The notes under the pieces were generated by a model. It worked only from the letters and a program-made list of their open reading frames with translations. It had not been told where the DNA came from and ran no database searches. DNA of 64,000 bases from Leucocoprinus leucothites (lineage: Eukaryota; Basidiomycota; Agaricomycetes; Agaricales; Agaricaceae), in assembly GCA_013368445.1 (NCBI GenBank), contig JAACJO010000009.1:1054001-1118000 (forward strand), written 5' to 3'. A program made the translations under genes and the position numbers. Each line of letters starts with the position of its first letter. Positions within the stretch are counted from its first letter, which is position 1. Positions 33,040 to 46,359 of this stretch are shown in pieces.

Positions 33040-35657
33040 TCAAGCCACAACCTCCTTCATCTTCACCCACAACCCCCCTCTCACAAACATCGTCAAACTA
33101 TTCTTCAGTCGAATCCTATCCTTTCCCTGGGGCCCAGCCATTCCAGCCCAGTGAGACTTCGGAATCGCATCTGGCACTCGAGCATCTTCATCCAGAGTGA
33201 AAGACGTGAATTGTTGGATGAGACGGATGAGGAAGAACGACGCTTCGTTATATGCAAACTAGGGGCACACGTCATTTATGAAATGGGATTCCTTCTGGTG
33301 GGGGGCTAAGATATGCATACCTGTTGACCAAGGCAGATTCGGGGACCAGCGTTGAAAGGACAGAAAATGAAGGGATTTGGTACGAGGTACTTGTGTACCC
33401 GTTCATCCAAGAACCGATCGGGGTCAAACTCCAGTGCTAAGATGAGCAGAATACGTCAGGTCGTTTCACAGTAAAGGGGTGATTTGAATTATACCATCAG
33501 GACCCCACAGGTCTGTTCGTCGGTGCATCAAAAAGACCGAATAGACAAACCTACGGTAGAGTCTGAGTGGCGAAGAACCATGGAATGCGAGATACCTCTA
33601 CCTCGAACCCGCAGGAACGTACAACGGAGTACTAGAGCCTGCTGAGGGCGCCATTACGACAGATTTCGTTGCAAATCTATCGTGATCATCAGTACGATGA
33701 AAAAGTGTAAGGTGAGTTCGGACGTACCGTGCATTCACAGGACTAGAGATCAAGGCGCGTGTGAGACATACTAACGGAAAAAATCAATATACAGGGCTTA
33801 CACGATAGGATAGAGACGCATGACCTCTGTAGACAATATCACAATCAACTTTTGCCCAACTGGGTGAACCTGATGAATGAGAGCTCACCGTTCAAGAAAG
33901 CCCTAAGATATTTTAGGTCTCTGATATCCTCGCTTGTTGGACTGCGCTCAGAACCAACTTTCTCCAATATCTCCCGCCTTAACCGCTGCTCAATCTTCGG
34001 ATGCTCAATCAACATATACAATGAGAATGCAAGCAATGACGAAGTCTAGAGATCGAACATCAGAAAACGACATACAAGGTGCTCCTTCTCAGTTGTCACT
34101 CACAGTATCACGACCGGCAACAAGAAGATTAATCAGCTATACCAAGCACTTAGCGTTAGCTGCTCGGGGATGGGATTGGTACTAATCTATACCTCGTCCT
34201 TGATAACTTTTTGATCTGCCAAAAAGTCATCAATAGCATTTCATGATCTATCTTCCTATTGAACTTACCCGAAGTCTGGTCCACTAAGTAATCCAACAAG
34301 CTCTCAGAAGCATCCTTTGAATCCACGGCCCTGCTTCCCTTCTCTTCTAAGCCTTTCTCCAAGAAGGGTTGGACAAAATCGTCAAGCGTAGCTCGGTCAG
34401 CGGCTACTGTATCTTTCCAAAATTCCAACAACGGCCAGCTCGACCCTACAGTATTTCGTTTCGCGATGACTTCCTGAGACCTCACGAACGCTTTGACGAA
34501 CAGACTCGACGGGTGGTTCGTGAATTCGAGAGAGCTATTCTTAGCGGCTAAAGGAGTATTGGGCGGATAAGGCAGCGGTGCTTCAAGAGAATGGACATCA
34601 TTATTGAACAGAAACTCCGTCGCAGAATCGAGAGTAAACCGTCCAACCAAATCCTTGCTCTCTGCCTCAGAATAAATTGGTGAGGATATATGTATAGTCA
34701 TACCTGGAAGTCAATTGAATATCCCTCGGCGAGACGAGCTTTGGCTTTCTTCAATGTCTCTTGTGCATGCCTATCGAAGTTGTCAAAGTCGGTGATACGA
34801 TCCTTGGTAAAGAATGGCCGTGTGATAGAGCGATGAAACCTAGGTAAGAGGTTGATGAGAGCTTATCTGCATCTAATGCGCAACGTTATTACTTCCACAT
34901 CTCCCCTACAAGAAACGTGAAGTTAGAACTGCAGTGTAGAATAAACTGAAGTCGGAGCATACCATCGGTATTAAAAACACCAGTTCCGAGCAACGATTCC
35001 ATTTGCGAACGAAGAGCAACGCCTGTTCTGGTCCGTCAGAACGGGGCGTTTGAGGATCATAAGATAGGATATGATGGCCTCCAAACCTTTATCGAAAGCT
35101 TCGAAGTCTGTCGCAAGGATGCTCTTGACATGTGCTGGCTCAGCTGTAAAATACTAGAGAAATTCATCAGGCTAACGGATAGGCATGTACGATTGTGTCT
35201 TCCTACCACTTGATCCACCCCGACTGTGAGTCTGTACATATAAGTCTCATACTTCTCGCACAGCTTCCTAAGCGGTTCACCTAAAAGTTCGATTATCCCG
35301 CTGTGTCAGTCTCTACTGAGAGATCATTCGAGCCAGAGACCCACCGGGATAACCATGCTCGAGATCTTCAAGGAATATCTTAGTCAATTCCCAGCTGCTC
35401 TCCTTTACATGAGGGGGGAGAACAGCTCCATTCGCATGAGCAGCCCTCGTATCCTTCAACGCTTTAAACCAAGGCTTGACAAGGATATATCCTATTCTTA
35501 ACCCAAGACTCGACGCCACCAACGTCCACCTTGGTAGGTTCGAATCAAGAAGTCGAGAGCTCCCAAGGGAAAGAGTCGGATAGACTGCAATACAGGGAAG
35601 CAGGAAGTCGAGGAGAGCTCGAGTGATGAAATCGATACCGGGTGGAACTGAAGACAT
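33040..35657 (-). CDS. cytochrome P450 monooxygenase, CYP63-like
   Basis: A heme-thiolate monooxygenase that would oxidise a lipophilic substrate at the ER membrane with a P450 reductase. I read about 16 exons from ATG at 35657 to TGA at 33040-33042, with consistent phases, roughly 590-600 residues, which is normal for CYP63. Features in order: an N-terminal membrane anchor ([14 protein letters not shown]), [46 protein letters not shown], the I-helix motif LVAGRDTTSS, the ExxR helix (EVMRLYP), and the heme loop [12 protein letters not shown] with its cysteine ligand. It ends in [14 protein letters not shown]. Two coding exons are tiny (13 nt for EMWK, 15 nt for PVNA). P. chrysosporium CYP63 enzymes act on alkanes, fatty acids and aromatics; the substrate here is unknown. 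Confidence 0.85.
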
Positions 35658-36837
35658 TGTCCTTTCACTACGCCCGATACCGAATGACGACAGGTGACAG
35701 CGAGTGACGGAGAAAGAGGATGTCAACACCTGAATGGAGCCTTAGCGTTGTGAATTCGGTCTTGTTCAAATACACTGATACAAACCGCTGCGCATCAAAC
35801 AGAAAGCCGCCGGACACCCACGCGGCATTCGACAAATTCTGCCGTATTCCACCGCCGACAACCTGGATACTGGCATACTGCCGTAGATCATCGTGATGAC
35901 CCCGAGCTCATTGTTGCGGCTTCCGGGGCCCTATCAAGCCTGCTTATTCATGGACCAGAACGAGATCAGCACATAGGGTTCTCGGATATCAGAATCTTCA
36001 TACTCAATAAATCGCACCCTCATTGTCGGAAAGAGCCAAGAGGCGGTCAAACTACAGTACAACTACTCATAATGCATATGACCTGAGTGCATAATTTTCA
36101 TAATGCATAGGATTTGGGCCGTTACCATATATGAACATAGGCATATTGCATAACGCATAATGCATAAGAATATTTGACCGTTATGCATTATTGTATGCCG
36201 GAGTTATGCCTTATTTTGGCAATTTGTTAAGGGTGTATAGAATATTTTTACCCCATAAAGCTCAGAAAGTGTACAGGGTACCTCCGAGGTTTCCCGTCTT
36301 CGTTTCAGACCACAGTTAAAGCTTTGAAGGACCAGCAGCTAACCCAAAAACCCTGCCCCCTAGAGCCATACAAACCACATGTTAAAGCAGCCAAACCTAA
36401 AAGACACGCTGATATATGGTGAGGCTCTTGTACTAATACAGCACCTGCATCAGTATAGGATCCGCTTGTCAAAAGAGATGTTACAAAAAAGCAAAGCAGA
36501 CGACATTGAACATGTTTCTTCAGACGGTAGATACTAGGACTCGGAATTGTCACGTTTGTCATAGGTTATTGTCACAGGTACTGTCACGGGCGTCTATTAT
36601 GGTAGTGCATAAAGGTCATAATGCATAGAGTTTCCGGCATCCCCAAGCTTATGCAGTATGAGAAAGTGTACTGTACAAACAAACTTTGTTCATCATAAAT
36701 TTAGCGCCTTCAGAAGCCTGAGAACCCTGCTTCGAAGAAGTCTCTGAGTGCTCCTAAGAGAATCCTCTCACGAGACCGGATCTATCACTGGAGGGTCATA
36801 ATAGTACATACAACACAACTAGATGCATATGGAAAAT
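35658..36837. other. intergenic stretch with a TGCAT-rich segment
   Basis: No gene is supported. Between 36066 and 36225 and again at 36598-36630, the words ATAATGCATA, TTATGCATTA and TGCATAA recur in both orientations. These could be the ends of a short, decayed inverted-repeat element of about 550 bp. The rest is unremarkable. Confidence 0.4.
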
Positions 36838-38902
36838 CTAAACTCTGCATATACCATACGAATCCCACCGCTCGGAGCCTACACCGGTCCTAACAATGAA
36901 CAAATCCGTTGGATCATACCGAGTCTTAATGGCACTAAGACGACGATAATTGTTTCCGTAAAAGACAGTCTGCCACTCGTCCTCAAAGAGATCCGCTTCA
37001 TTGCTATATGCTGCAGGTGAAGGTCCAGTAATACTATCGAGGATCGGAAGTTGCGTGGTTTTGAATCTATTCTGTGCGGCGTGGACTTCCTCAACGGTTC
37101 CTTGCTCAGAAAATATATTAGCGATAATGGTCTGGATGATTGGTGAGAGAAGCTACGAGCTTGCAGTGTAGTGGAAACTCACATGAGCCTTCGCCATTCG
37201 CCAGCCTGGAATTATCGCGCTATCAATATCTGCATTTTCTGCCACCTTACCTCCAGCAACAAAGGTTGTTGTAATCCTACAACTGACGTTTCAGCGAGAC
37301 CCAAGGGAAAGTACTGCTGGCACGCACGAGAATGTTCCTACATCGAGAAGACGCTTGTACGAATCTCCAATTCTCTTTGGGAAATGGCGATAGGATGATT
37401 CAGGAATCAGACGAGATCCCAATGCGCCAAAGTTACCAGCTAGGTCATCCTTTTGAATAAGTAATTCATTGATATCCGCGGTAGTCGTCGTGTTCGAAAG
37501 TACGACTCCTCCAGCACTGATAATGCTTTCCAACAAAGGCGCTAACGCAGTTATGGCCTGTTCAGAGCTGGCATTGGGGAAGTGAGCAGTGATACCGATG
37601 GCATATGCCGGAGAATTCGATCCGGTGGGGTTGATTCCGAAAAATAGCCCAGCCCTCATGGAATCGAGATCAAGGGCATGCCTGGCTTGGGCTTCGCAAA
37701 TGGCACCAACACTGGTGCTGTCGTTGGCACCGACAGCAATGGTGTACTGTGTAGCTTCAAAAGTTGGGTAGGTTCTGAAAGTGGCATTGACGATAACACC
37801 CCAAGAACCAGCTCCTCCACCTCTCATTGCCCAGAACACTAAGACCGTGGATTAGAGGAGTACCTGGTTCAAATATATGACACATACAATCTGTATTCTC
37901 TGCCTCATTCACCCGACGGATCGAACCATCAGCAGTAACGACATTGAACTCTATCATGGAATATCAGATCTTAAGCTCCATACCATATATGCAGCAAAAA
38001 CACCTACCGAAGACATTATCCGCAGCTAGTCCAAGCAGAGGGGACAATACAGAATGTCCTCCGCCCTGGATATATCCACCAGCAGCGACCACAGTGGCTG
38101 CGGAACCACCACCAACGAAAATCTTCTTCGCCTCTTTCGACGCAGTGTACATTGCAGTCAAACCCACACCACTCCCAACAGTCACAGCAGATCCAAGATT
38201 GACACCACCAACATAGAAACTGTCTGCAAATGTAATTGACTGGAGCTTATGAGTATGGATGAGAAGGGAGTCCTTGGCAGTCGAACGGCCTAGCAGATCG
38301 TGGCCGGAGGCTTTCACCGATAAACGAAGATTATGCTTGCGCGCAAAGTTGACGCCGGCCTAGCAAACCCTGAGCATCTGAAGCCGGTCAATTGGTTCGC
38401 ATTGCTCACTTGGATATCCTCAACGCTCTCTGCAAGAATTGCATATAGCGGAACGTCACCTTGACCGCACTTTTCGGGAGTGGTGCGCCCACAAAGGGAT
38501 GGCGGGTTGGAGTCATAGTCCTGAGGAATATCACATTAAGCATTGCAGCCATTAGCTACAACAAGAGGAGCTCTAACCTGCTCGAAATTGACCTGGTGCC
38601 ACCGAATGTCAGTTACAGTGGGGGAATACTACACAAGATGCACTGACGAAATTCATTGCCCCTGGTATCTCATTCCGCCAATTGGCACTTGCCCATTCGG
38701 CATCAGTGCAATTTGTTTGACGGCAATACTGGCCAGATGGCACTGCATGTACAAGACGCCCGTGGACGGACTCTCCTAAAGCTCGCCATTGAGCGTCCGA
38801 AGGATATCCTGGGCTTCCAGGCACATTCCGACAGTTCCTTGCAGCTGCAATCTGCACTGCTGCTGCTACAAGACCTAGCGGAAGGTAAATAGAGGAAAGC
38901 AT
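36838..38902 (-). CDS. secreted FAD-binding oxidoreductase (BBE/FAD_binding_4 family)
   Basis: Eight exons: 38648-38902, 38578-38592, 38410-38520, 38008-38359, 37888-37950, 37328-37838, 37183-37282 and 36838-37131; 1701 nt, 566 residues. Residues 1-20 form a signal peptide (LPLGLVAAAVQIAAA). The FAD domain follows: VKASGHDLLGRS (His likely binding or linked to FAD), TVGSGVGL, AAGGYIQGGGHSVLSP and LFWAMRGGGAGSWGV. The C-terminus carries the BBE motif (YSNEADLFEDEWQTVFYG, RYDPTDLF). Relatives include 6-hydroxy-nicotine oxidase-like and carbohydrate oxidases that reduce oxygen to hydrogen peroxide. The substrate is unknown. Exon 2 codes only five residues (VNFEQ). Intron 6 needs donor GTGCGT to keep the frame; conserved FVAGGKVAEN follows it. 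Confidence 0.85.
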
Positions 38903-39640
38903 GATGTTGGGGAGCATGCGACATACAGAGGTACTCATGTCGTTCATATACCCAATGAGAAATCCGGCCGAGAGGCACTTCGAGGCACCCAACAAGGACG
39001 CGGCATCTCACAGCGTCTGATTACTGGTGAGGTTAGTGCGGTAAAGTGCCAAATCAAAATCCCGCCGGGCGCTTTTTGCTCACGCAGACTCTCGTGTAGA
39101 CAACAATAAGTGTACATATGTACATATGTGGCTACAGGCCTTTCATGAAGTTTATTCTCAGGTATATCTCAAGTCATACGGCAACCACCATGAGCATCAG
39201 GTTTGAAATATCTGGAATCTTTGCATCTTAAAGCCGACCTCCACACGACGCAGCCTAGTTGTTCCTCAAAGGCTGAAGAAACCGTTATCGGAAAAAATAA
39301 AATTTTTGTATCACTACAACTACTACTCGAGTTCACGTTTTTAAGAGTCTGTGTATGTATGACTGCATGTCAATCCACGACATATCGATCAAATATCCTT
39401 GTCGACGGGACGAAAGAAAAGAACAGCAATGAGGTCAGAAATGCAAGACAAAGAATGGCAGCCACCAAACTGCAACATCAATAGGGAAGCGAGAGATCGC
39501 ACCCACACTCGGCTCGGCTCCCAAATCACACCCACCAGGAAGTAAACCGAGTCCATAAATCTCTAAACTAAAACAACAAATACGAGAAAAACGAGGGACA
39601 TAAGTAGCACAACCAAAACACACACATAAAGTGTCACATC
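38903..39640. other. intergenic stretch, 5' flank of the FAD oxidoreductase and 3' flank of an oxidase
   Basis: No coding region. A small palindromic run, TACATATGTACATATG, lies near 39115-39130. Nothing else stands out. Confidence 0.5.
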
Positions 39641-42262
39641 TCAAAACCTATTCGATCCCGGCGGTCCATTCCTCGCATACGGATCAAACGGAACCTCATG
39701 CATAGGATATCCACTATACCCACTATACGCACTCTCCCCACCCACACTCGCTCTCGGATCATCCTTATACGGCACACCCGAATGCCCACCACCAAAGCTC
39801 CCCGTACTCGCATTCCACGCATGACTCTTACCCTCCTGATTAAGCGGGATAAACGAACTCGAATCCGACGGCACCATATTATGTCCCCTCGACGTATCCA
39901 GTCCATCTCCAGCAGCACCCAAGTGGTAAGTAGATGAATTCGCCGCCATGGCGTACGTTGGTCCACCATCTCGAGTGTAGGAAGGACCATCGCGGGCAGA
40001 GGCTCCACCACGATTACGCCTTCTGCGGAGGAAGAAGATACCTCCTGCGGCAAGGAGACCAAGTAGAGCTGCAGCGCCGACTGCACCACCGATAATCGCT
40101 CCAGTGGACATGCCGTGACTACCCGAGCTCGAAGAATCAGTGTTGCTTCCGTCACCACCACCACTCGAACCACCAGCCGATCCTTGCGCCTTGTCCGAAA
40201 GCACATTGGCAGGAAGTGAACTTGCTCCAGATGTAGGTTGTGGACCGATCTGGCCATTACCGACGATAACATAGGAACCATTACTTGGGATACCGTCGAT
40301 TACGACGTACAGGAATGCAGGTCCAGGTTGGAAAATGAATGGGCTAGGTGGCGCTTGGGCGACGTGGAGGGTAATGGTACCATCGTCCTGAACGGTGTAG
40401 GTATTGTTAAGTTGCAGGTATCTTTGACCCATGTTCATGGCGTGAGTTGTGAACCCTCCGCGAAGGAGGACCACCTTGGTCTTACTCGCAGCATCATTGG
40501 AAGGGCCAGAGTAGGAAGACGCAGGAACGGTGAGATCAAAAGGATCACCGCCATACGAAATGGTTTGTGGCATGCCAGAAGGTTTAGGGCGAACTGATGC
40601 TGAGAAGTATGGCGGGTAGAAGATCTCAGCCTGGTATGTCGTTGGGAATATAGTAGAAGTGTTAACATCGACATTCGGATTCGAGCCAGCAATCAATACC
40701 GACGCATCCGGTAGGAGCATAGCTGAAGAATGGTACAAGCGAGGGATGTTTGATGTTGAGAGCCCATCTCTGGACCATCGAGAACCAGCAGGAGCATTAG
40801 GATCATAAATGGCGGGTGTGCCAACTGGTCCAGAAGCCAACGATTCTCCGAAGGGCATCTGGCCGAAAGTGGGTGTTTGGCCTGTCATTTGCGAGTATCC
40901 TGCCGTTCCATTAAGGCCACCATTGACGACAAGAAGTTTGCCGTTGGGAAGGATGATAAATTGGCCCATGGTCCGACCCTCGAGCATATTATCATCTTTG
41001 ACATATTGAGCTTGAGAGCCGTCTGTAGGCTCTGGTGTGATCCGCTGACAATCGTTCGAGGCAGGATAATCCCAGGTATTGATGGCGGGGAAAGAATAAC
41101 TACCCCATGCCTCATCTGGCATGTCAGAACCACCACAGAAGAGTATTGTGGGGGTATAATTGTTTTCGGGCGTCAGGGGAAGCATAGCAACAGCGCCGGA
41201 GGCAGGATAGACACGGACGACATTTCCTGGCATGGGTGGGAGAGGAGACTCAACATTGGCATCGTAATCCCATAAAGCTTGACAAAACGTCAGTGGCGGA
41301 ATGATAGCATAGATCAGAAGAACAACTTACTTGTCGAGACATTCGCCTGCACGAACAATTTCCCAGATGGCATCAAAAACGTGTGTGCATACGCGTTCAA
41401 GCCAGACGTCTGCACGAGGAAATTAAACTGCTTCGGGTCTTCTTGTCGAGCTGGGTAGAACTCGTATGTCGGGTCAGCTGCGCCGCCTGAAGTCGCGGGA
41501 TCATTGTTAGGATAGTTGCGGTTAATGTATCCTCCATTCACGAATCCACCGATAATAATGACCGATCCATCCGCGAGCGGTTCCGCAGCCGAATACCATC
41601 TTCGGTGCTTCATGGCCAGAATTGTATCGTCATCGAACCATTCACACTGGGGCGACTGTATGTTGTCTTGGGATGTGCAGGGATTGAGAACACGAATGGA
41701 CCTTCCACCATCGAAATCTTGGTAGGTTGGATCCCAAGTCACCGAAGAACCATCGGGGTTCTTCCCAGTATCTCCACCCCGGCCCACGGCATTATTTCCA
41801 CCAAATGTTACAAAGGATCCGTTGGGGAGGTGCATGCCAGAAGCACAGAATGAATTGCTCCTGACGTCCATCAAGTCGACCTGGTGTGTGTTCATATCCC
41901 TGATCGGTTTAACAACAGACAAACCAAGCATTAGCCACCATACCAAGACAATAACGCCAGGACACAGAGCACGCACCATACTGAGCCCCATGCAGGATGT
42001 CCATTTATGAGTTCAGCATTCCCCTCCGCCTTGTCCAATATATACACCTTCTCGTTATTCCCAACAAACATCTAGCAAGAAACATCAGGTCCAAAAACAA
42101 GCTCTCAAGGTATCAAAGAACAGAACGTACCATCATCGCACTGACTTTCGTATTCCCTCCATCCGCAAACGAGCCTGCGCTTGCGCAAAACGAAGGGGTC
42201 ACCGCCAAGCTCAACAAAAGAGCCGCGCGCAAAGCAACAAACGGCCTTGATAAACTTCGCAT
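39641..42262 (-). CDS. copper radical oxidase (glyoxal/galactose-oxidase-like), membrane-anchored, copy 1
   Basis: Such enzymes oxidise aldehydes or alcohols outside the cell and release hydrogen peroxide, using one copper and a Cys-Tyr radical cofactor. Four exons: 42131-42262, 41977-42071, 41331-41899 and 39641-41277; 2433 nt, 810 residues. A signal peptide is followed by a kelch-type beta-propeller. Likely active-site residues are all present: Cys94 (SFCASGMHLPNG), Tyr178 (RRWYSA), the Tyr-His pair in RLYHSSAMLLPD and the His in TTHAMNMGQR. A DUF1929-like domain follows. After a Gly/Ser linker comes one membrane span (IIGGAVGAAALLGLLAAGGIFF) with a basic RRRRNR stop signal and a cytoplasmic tail of about 120 residues. 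That anchor is an addition to the secreted glyoxal oxidase plan. It is a tandem duplicate of the gene at 43784. Confidence 0.9.
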
Positions 42263-43783
42263 TCAAAAAAACAAAGAAAAGCGGAATGTAGTGATTTGTG
42301 ATTGGGCGTAAACTTTGCAGAAAAGCTCCAAAGTGGGAGAGGGGGGATATCTAGTGATTATTCGCCGACAATTTCCGCCGATCAAAAAGACTTTTGTTTT
42401 TTTCCTGCGATGAATTAATGGGGTATTAAGGTCGTAACAAGATAACAAGCTCCAGGAAAGGAGAAGGTAGTGGAACGGACGAGGACGAGGGAGAGAGGGG
42501 AAGACAAGAGTAACAAAGGGCTTAGCTGATGGGAGGTAGGGAGGGAGACTTATGGAGACGATCAGGTGTGTGAAAAAGGCACAGCATCCCACGAGCCTCG
42601 ACTTTGCTTGGCCCACCCATCCCCAAAATAGGTTATGTACGGTCTCGCCGCACATCACTTATTTTATGATAATATCATTCCGTCACGCCCGCCGTTGACA
42701 ATCTGCCATTCCCATGCCTTGCAATAGAAGGCATGTCGAGTACAGGCCAGCGGTGCGAGAAAGACTTCCCAGTTCGCCTTGACTGTCGGAGTGACATTGG
42801 TTGAGGGTAGGCGGATCACGGCGGGCCTGCCCAAGAACAATAAATTATCTCATAATTCTATAAGTCCGGCCAGTATAAGCCGTTAGCTCAGAAAATAAAC
42901 ACTAGCATCGAATTATCAAAATCAAAATAATTCCGTAAATCGGTCAACATAAGCCGCATTTCGAAAAATAAACATTGCATACAGCCGATACTTAGCGATT
43001 AAGCTGTATTCGTCTACGGCCCATCACTAAAAACGACGCTCCATTGTTCCCGCACGCAAGCTTTCAGTCGCTCCTCATCATGCATTACGCCAAGAACCAC
43101 CTGCGTAACGGCTTCTTCGCACCGGAGCAATCCAGCGACTTCGAAAGTTCGGAGCTTCGGCTGCAGGAGCTTATGATATCACTTCCCTATTTAGCACCAC
43201 CCTTGACTCCCAACAACCTCACCAGCGGCTATGCACAACGCCACAGAATACTCCGAACGAGTCATGGCGAATAAATTCTCCCTATGAATTCTCCCAACAT
43301 TCACGGCCACAAGCGGCCGAAGCGCCCTTGAGGGCTTCAAAAAGTTCAGTTTACTATTTATCATTTACATCTGTATATAGACCTGATGGTCAAGAAACGA
43401 GCGTACGTCGGCGAGTGTCCCAAGAAACAAGGTAAACGAGTGTGCAATTCAAATGAGTGTGAGTTAAGTCCATCAGGATAAAAAGAGGAGCGAGAAAAAT
43501 CCGTTCACTGTCATGCCACTAAGGGTTTGATCTAGTAAGGTATAGTCCATGGAATAAAAGAAGAATGAAATATGCGGAGCAAAAACATCGTGCAGCAAGC
43601 AAAAGAAATGTGTATCAGTATCCTCGTGATAAAAGTCCAGATCAAAGTGGTGGTGATTGTGAAGGTAATGTGTGTCCGTAACACGGAAAGAGGATGGCAA
43701 CAGCAAGTAGACAAAAACACACGAGTCCAACTCTCGTAAACCAAAGGCAATGAATGTACCCAAACCTCTAAAGTACCTCATCC
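42263..43783. other. intergenic stretch between the two oxidases
   Basis: It contains the promoter of copy 1, rich in pyrimidine and purine runs near 42360-42560, and the 3' flank of copy 2. A two-copy imperfect direct repeat is listed separately. No gene is supported; the short open frame at 43044-43274 has no family likeness. Confidence 0.5.
42868..42978. repeat. two-copy imperfect direct repeat
   Basis: A 35-40 bp unit containing ATAAGCCG and AAAATAAACA occurs around 42870-42905 and again around 42940-42975, about 73 bp apart. Confidence 0.5.
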
Positions 43784-46359
43784 TCAGAACCGGGGATTCG
43801 ACCCCGGTGAATAAATCATTGGCTGCTTGGACGGACTCGGTGGGGGCACATAAGGTCCCCGATAGGTATCCTCCGAATCTCTAAAAGTCATCGACGCCCT
43901 CCCATCATAACTCAAACTCGGCGGTCCCTCTCCCCACGCCATACTCGTGTTCTCGTGTTTCAATGGCAAGAAAGCACTCGAATCGGAGTCTCTCAACCCT
44001 GTCCCGTGTCCTCTGGGATAGCCAGCATCAGACATATCTCGTTGATAGACCCTATCGTGATCAGCGCCAGCAGCAGCACTACCAACTCCTCCAGACACGA
44101 ATTTCGATGAATTGTTCATTGCGAACTCCAAATTCGAAGGCTGGTTTTTCTGTGCAGCGCGTTTCCGTCGGACAAGGCAGATACCGATAAGTCCACCGAT
44201 CAAGCCTATCACCACGATACCTCCTACAACTCCTGCAATAATTGCTATCTTGCTTGACTTCGCACTGCTGGGTTCATTTGATCCGGCTTGACCAGATCCG
44301 CTAGCGCTGGCATCCGCCTTGATACTATCAGGAAGCGTACTGTCTGCGGCAGTGAGCTGAGAACCAATTACACCGTTACCGACAATGACATAGGATCCGT
44401 TTGATGGAACACCGTTAATGACGACGTAAAGGAATGCAGGACCGGGTTGGAAGATGTACGGATTCGGGGGAGGCTGCGCGACGTGGAGGAGGATGGTCCC
44501 ATCAGATTTAACAGTGTACGAATTCCTGAGCTGCACTGCGCGTTGACCCATGTTCATCGCGTGAGTCGTGAATCCGCCACGAAGAAGCGTGACCATTGCA
44601 CTTGCAGCAGCGTCATTACTCGAACCAGCGTACGAGTTGGAAGGAATAGTGATATCAAAGGGGTCACCACCGTATGAAAGTTTCTGAGGCATGCCAGAGG
44701 GTGCAGGGCGAGTCTTGGCAGAGAAATACGAAGGGTAGAAGATTTCCGCTTTGTAAGTGGTAGGATAAATGGTCGAGGTGTTGACATCAATATTAGGGTT
44801 GGAGCCTGCGATCAAGACAGAGGTATCGGGAAGAAGCATAGCAGACGAATGATATAGACGAGCAATCTGGGAGGTATCGAAACCCGCATTGGACCAACGC
44901 TTGCCCTTGGGAGCTTTCGGGTTGTATATCGCTGGCGTTCCAACAGGCCCTGACGCCAACGATTCACCGTAGGGCATGAGGTCGAACAAAGGCGTTTGTA
45001 AGGTCATCTGAGAGTAACCAGCGGTACCATTCAGACCGCCATTAACAACCAAAAGCGTCAAGTCCGGGAGAATGATGAATTGACCCATAGTTCGGCCCTC
45101 CAACATGTCATCATCTTGTTCATATTGGGGCGAAGAACCGTCTGTCGGCTCTGGTGTAATCCGTTGACAGTCCTTGGACGCAGGGTATTCCCAAGTATTG
45201 ACATAAGGCCACGAATAGTTGCCCCAATTGTACTCGGGCATGTCATTCCCGCCGCAGAAAAGGATGGTAGGGTTGTATTGATTATCGGGTGTGAGGGGAA
45301 GCATGGCAACCGCACCCGACGCGGGGTAAACGCGAACAACACCGTTAGGCATAGGTGGGAGAGGAGTCTCGACGTTGGCATTGTAATCCCAAAGTACTAC
45401 AGGAAGCGTCAAAGGAGAGCAGACATAAAAATAGAACGAGCGTACCAGTTGATACGTTGGCTTGAACAAAGAGCTTGCCGGAAGGCATGAGGAAGGTATG
45501 TGGATAGGCATTCAGGCCAGACGTGCTAACCAAGAAGTTGAACGTCGGCGGGTCCTGGTTTCTGGGTGGGAAGAACTCGTATGTGCAAACAGCAGCACCT
45601 CCCTCAAATTGAGGGTCAACGTTAGGGTAATTGCGGTTGATATAACCTCCATTTGCGAAGCCACCAATGATAATAACAGAACCGTCTTGCAGGGCCTCTG
45701 TAGTCGAGTACCAACGCCGGCTCTTCATTGCAAGAACTGTCGGGTCATCAAACCATTGACATTCCGGGGCATTGAAGTTATCTCCTGAACCACAGGGGTT
45801 CAAGATGCGAATAGCCCTGCCACCATCGAAATCCTGGTAAACTGAATCCCAAGCTCCCGTTCCTTGTGTGGGATCAAACTGAGAACCAATGTTTCCGCCG
45901 ACACCGACAGCGCCATTGCCGCCCAGAGCAATGAATGATCCGTTTGGTAGATGCATGCCAGATGAACAGAACACGTTCGTCCGTACATCCATAACCTCCG
46001 CTTGGTGTGTGTTCATATCCCTAACGTATAACAAAACCAAAAGCGTATCAATAACCAATGAAACACCCTCAAATCGCCGATCACACGAGTGAACTCACCA
46101 TACCGAGCCCCATGCTGAATGACCCTTTACTTGCGCAGCGTTGCCCTCTGCTTTATCCAATATATACACTTTTTCAGGATTCCCAACAAACATCTAAGTT
46201 TACCGCAAAGCTCAGCTCTATTCAAGCAGAACGAATAAAATATCCAATTACCATCATCGCGCTCACGAGCGTGTCCCCTCCATCCGCGAATGAACCGGAC
46301 TTTTGGGCCGTTGTTGAGGCAAGCCATAAGGCGATAAAAGAGAGTGATTGACGGAGCAT
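43784..46359 (-). CDS. copper radical oxidase (glyoxal/galactose-oxidase-like), membrane-anchored, copy 2
   Basis: Four exons with the same borders as copy 1: 46252-46359, 46099-46193, 45446-46020 and 43784-45396; 2391 nt, 796 residues. Signal peptide (LSFIALWLASTTAQ), propeller and C-terminal beta domain as in copy 1. Active-site motifs are kept: NVFCSSGMHLPNG (Cys), RRWYST (Tyr), RLYHSSAMLLPD (Tyr-His) and TTHAMNMGQR (His). A membrane span (IAIIAGVVGGIVVIGLIGGLIGI) with VRRKR after it anchors the C-terminus, and the cytoplasmic tail differs strongly from that of copy 1. Most divergence is in the linker and tail, so the catalytic domain seems under constraint. Both copies probably supply hydrogen peroxide at the cell surface; the substrate cannot be read from sequence. 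Confidence 0.9.

Noticed and set aside
36305..36562. 85-codon minus-strand open frame between P450 and FAD genes
   Set aside because: No domain or family likeness; it lies inside the possible decayed inverted-repeat element.
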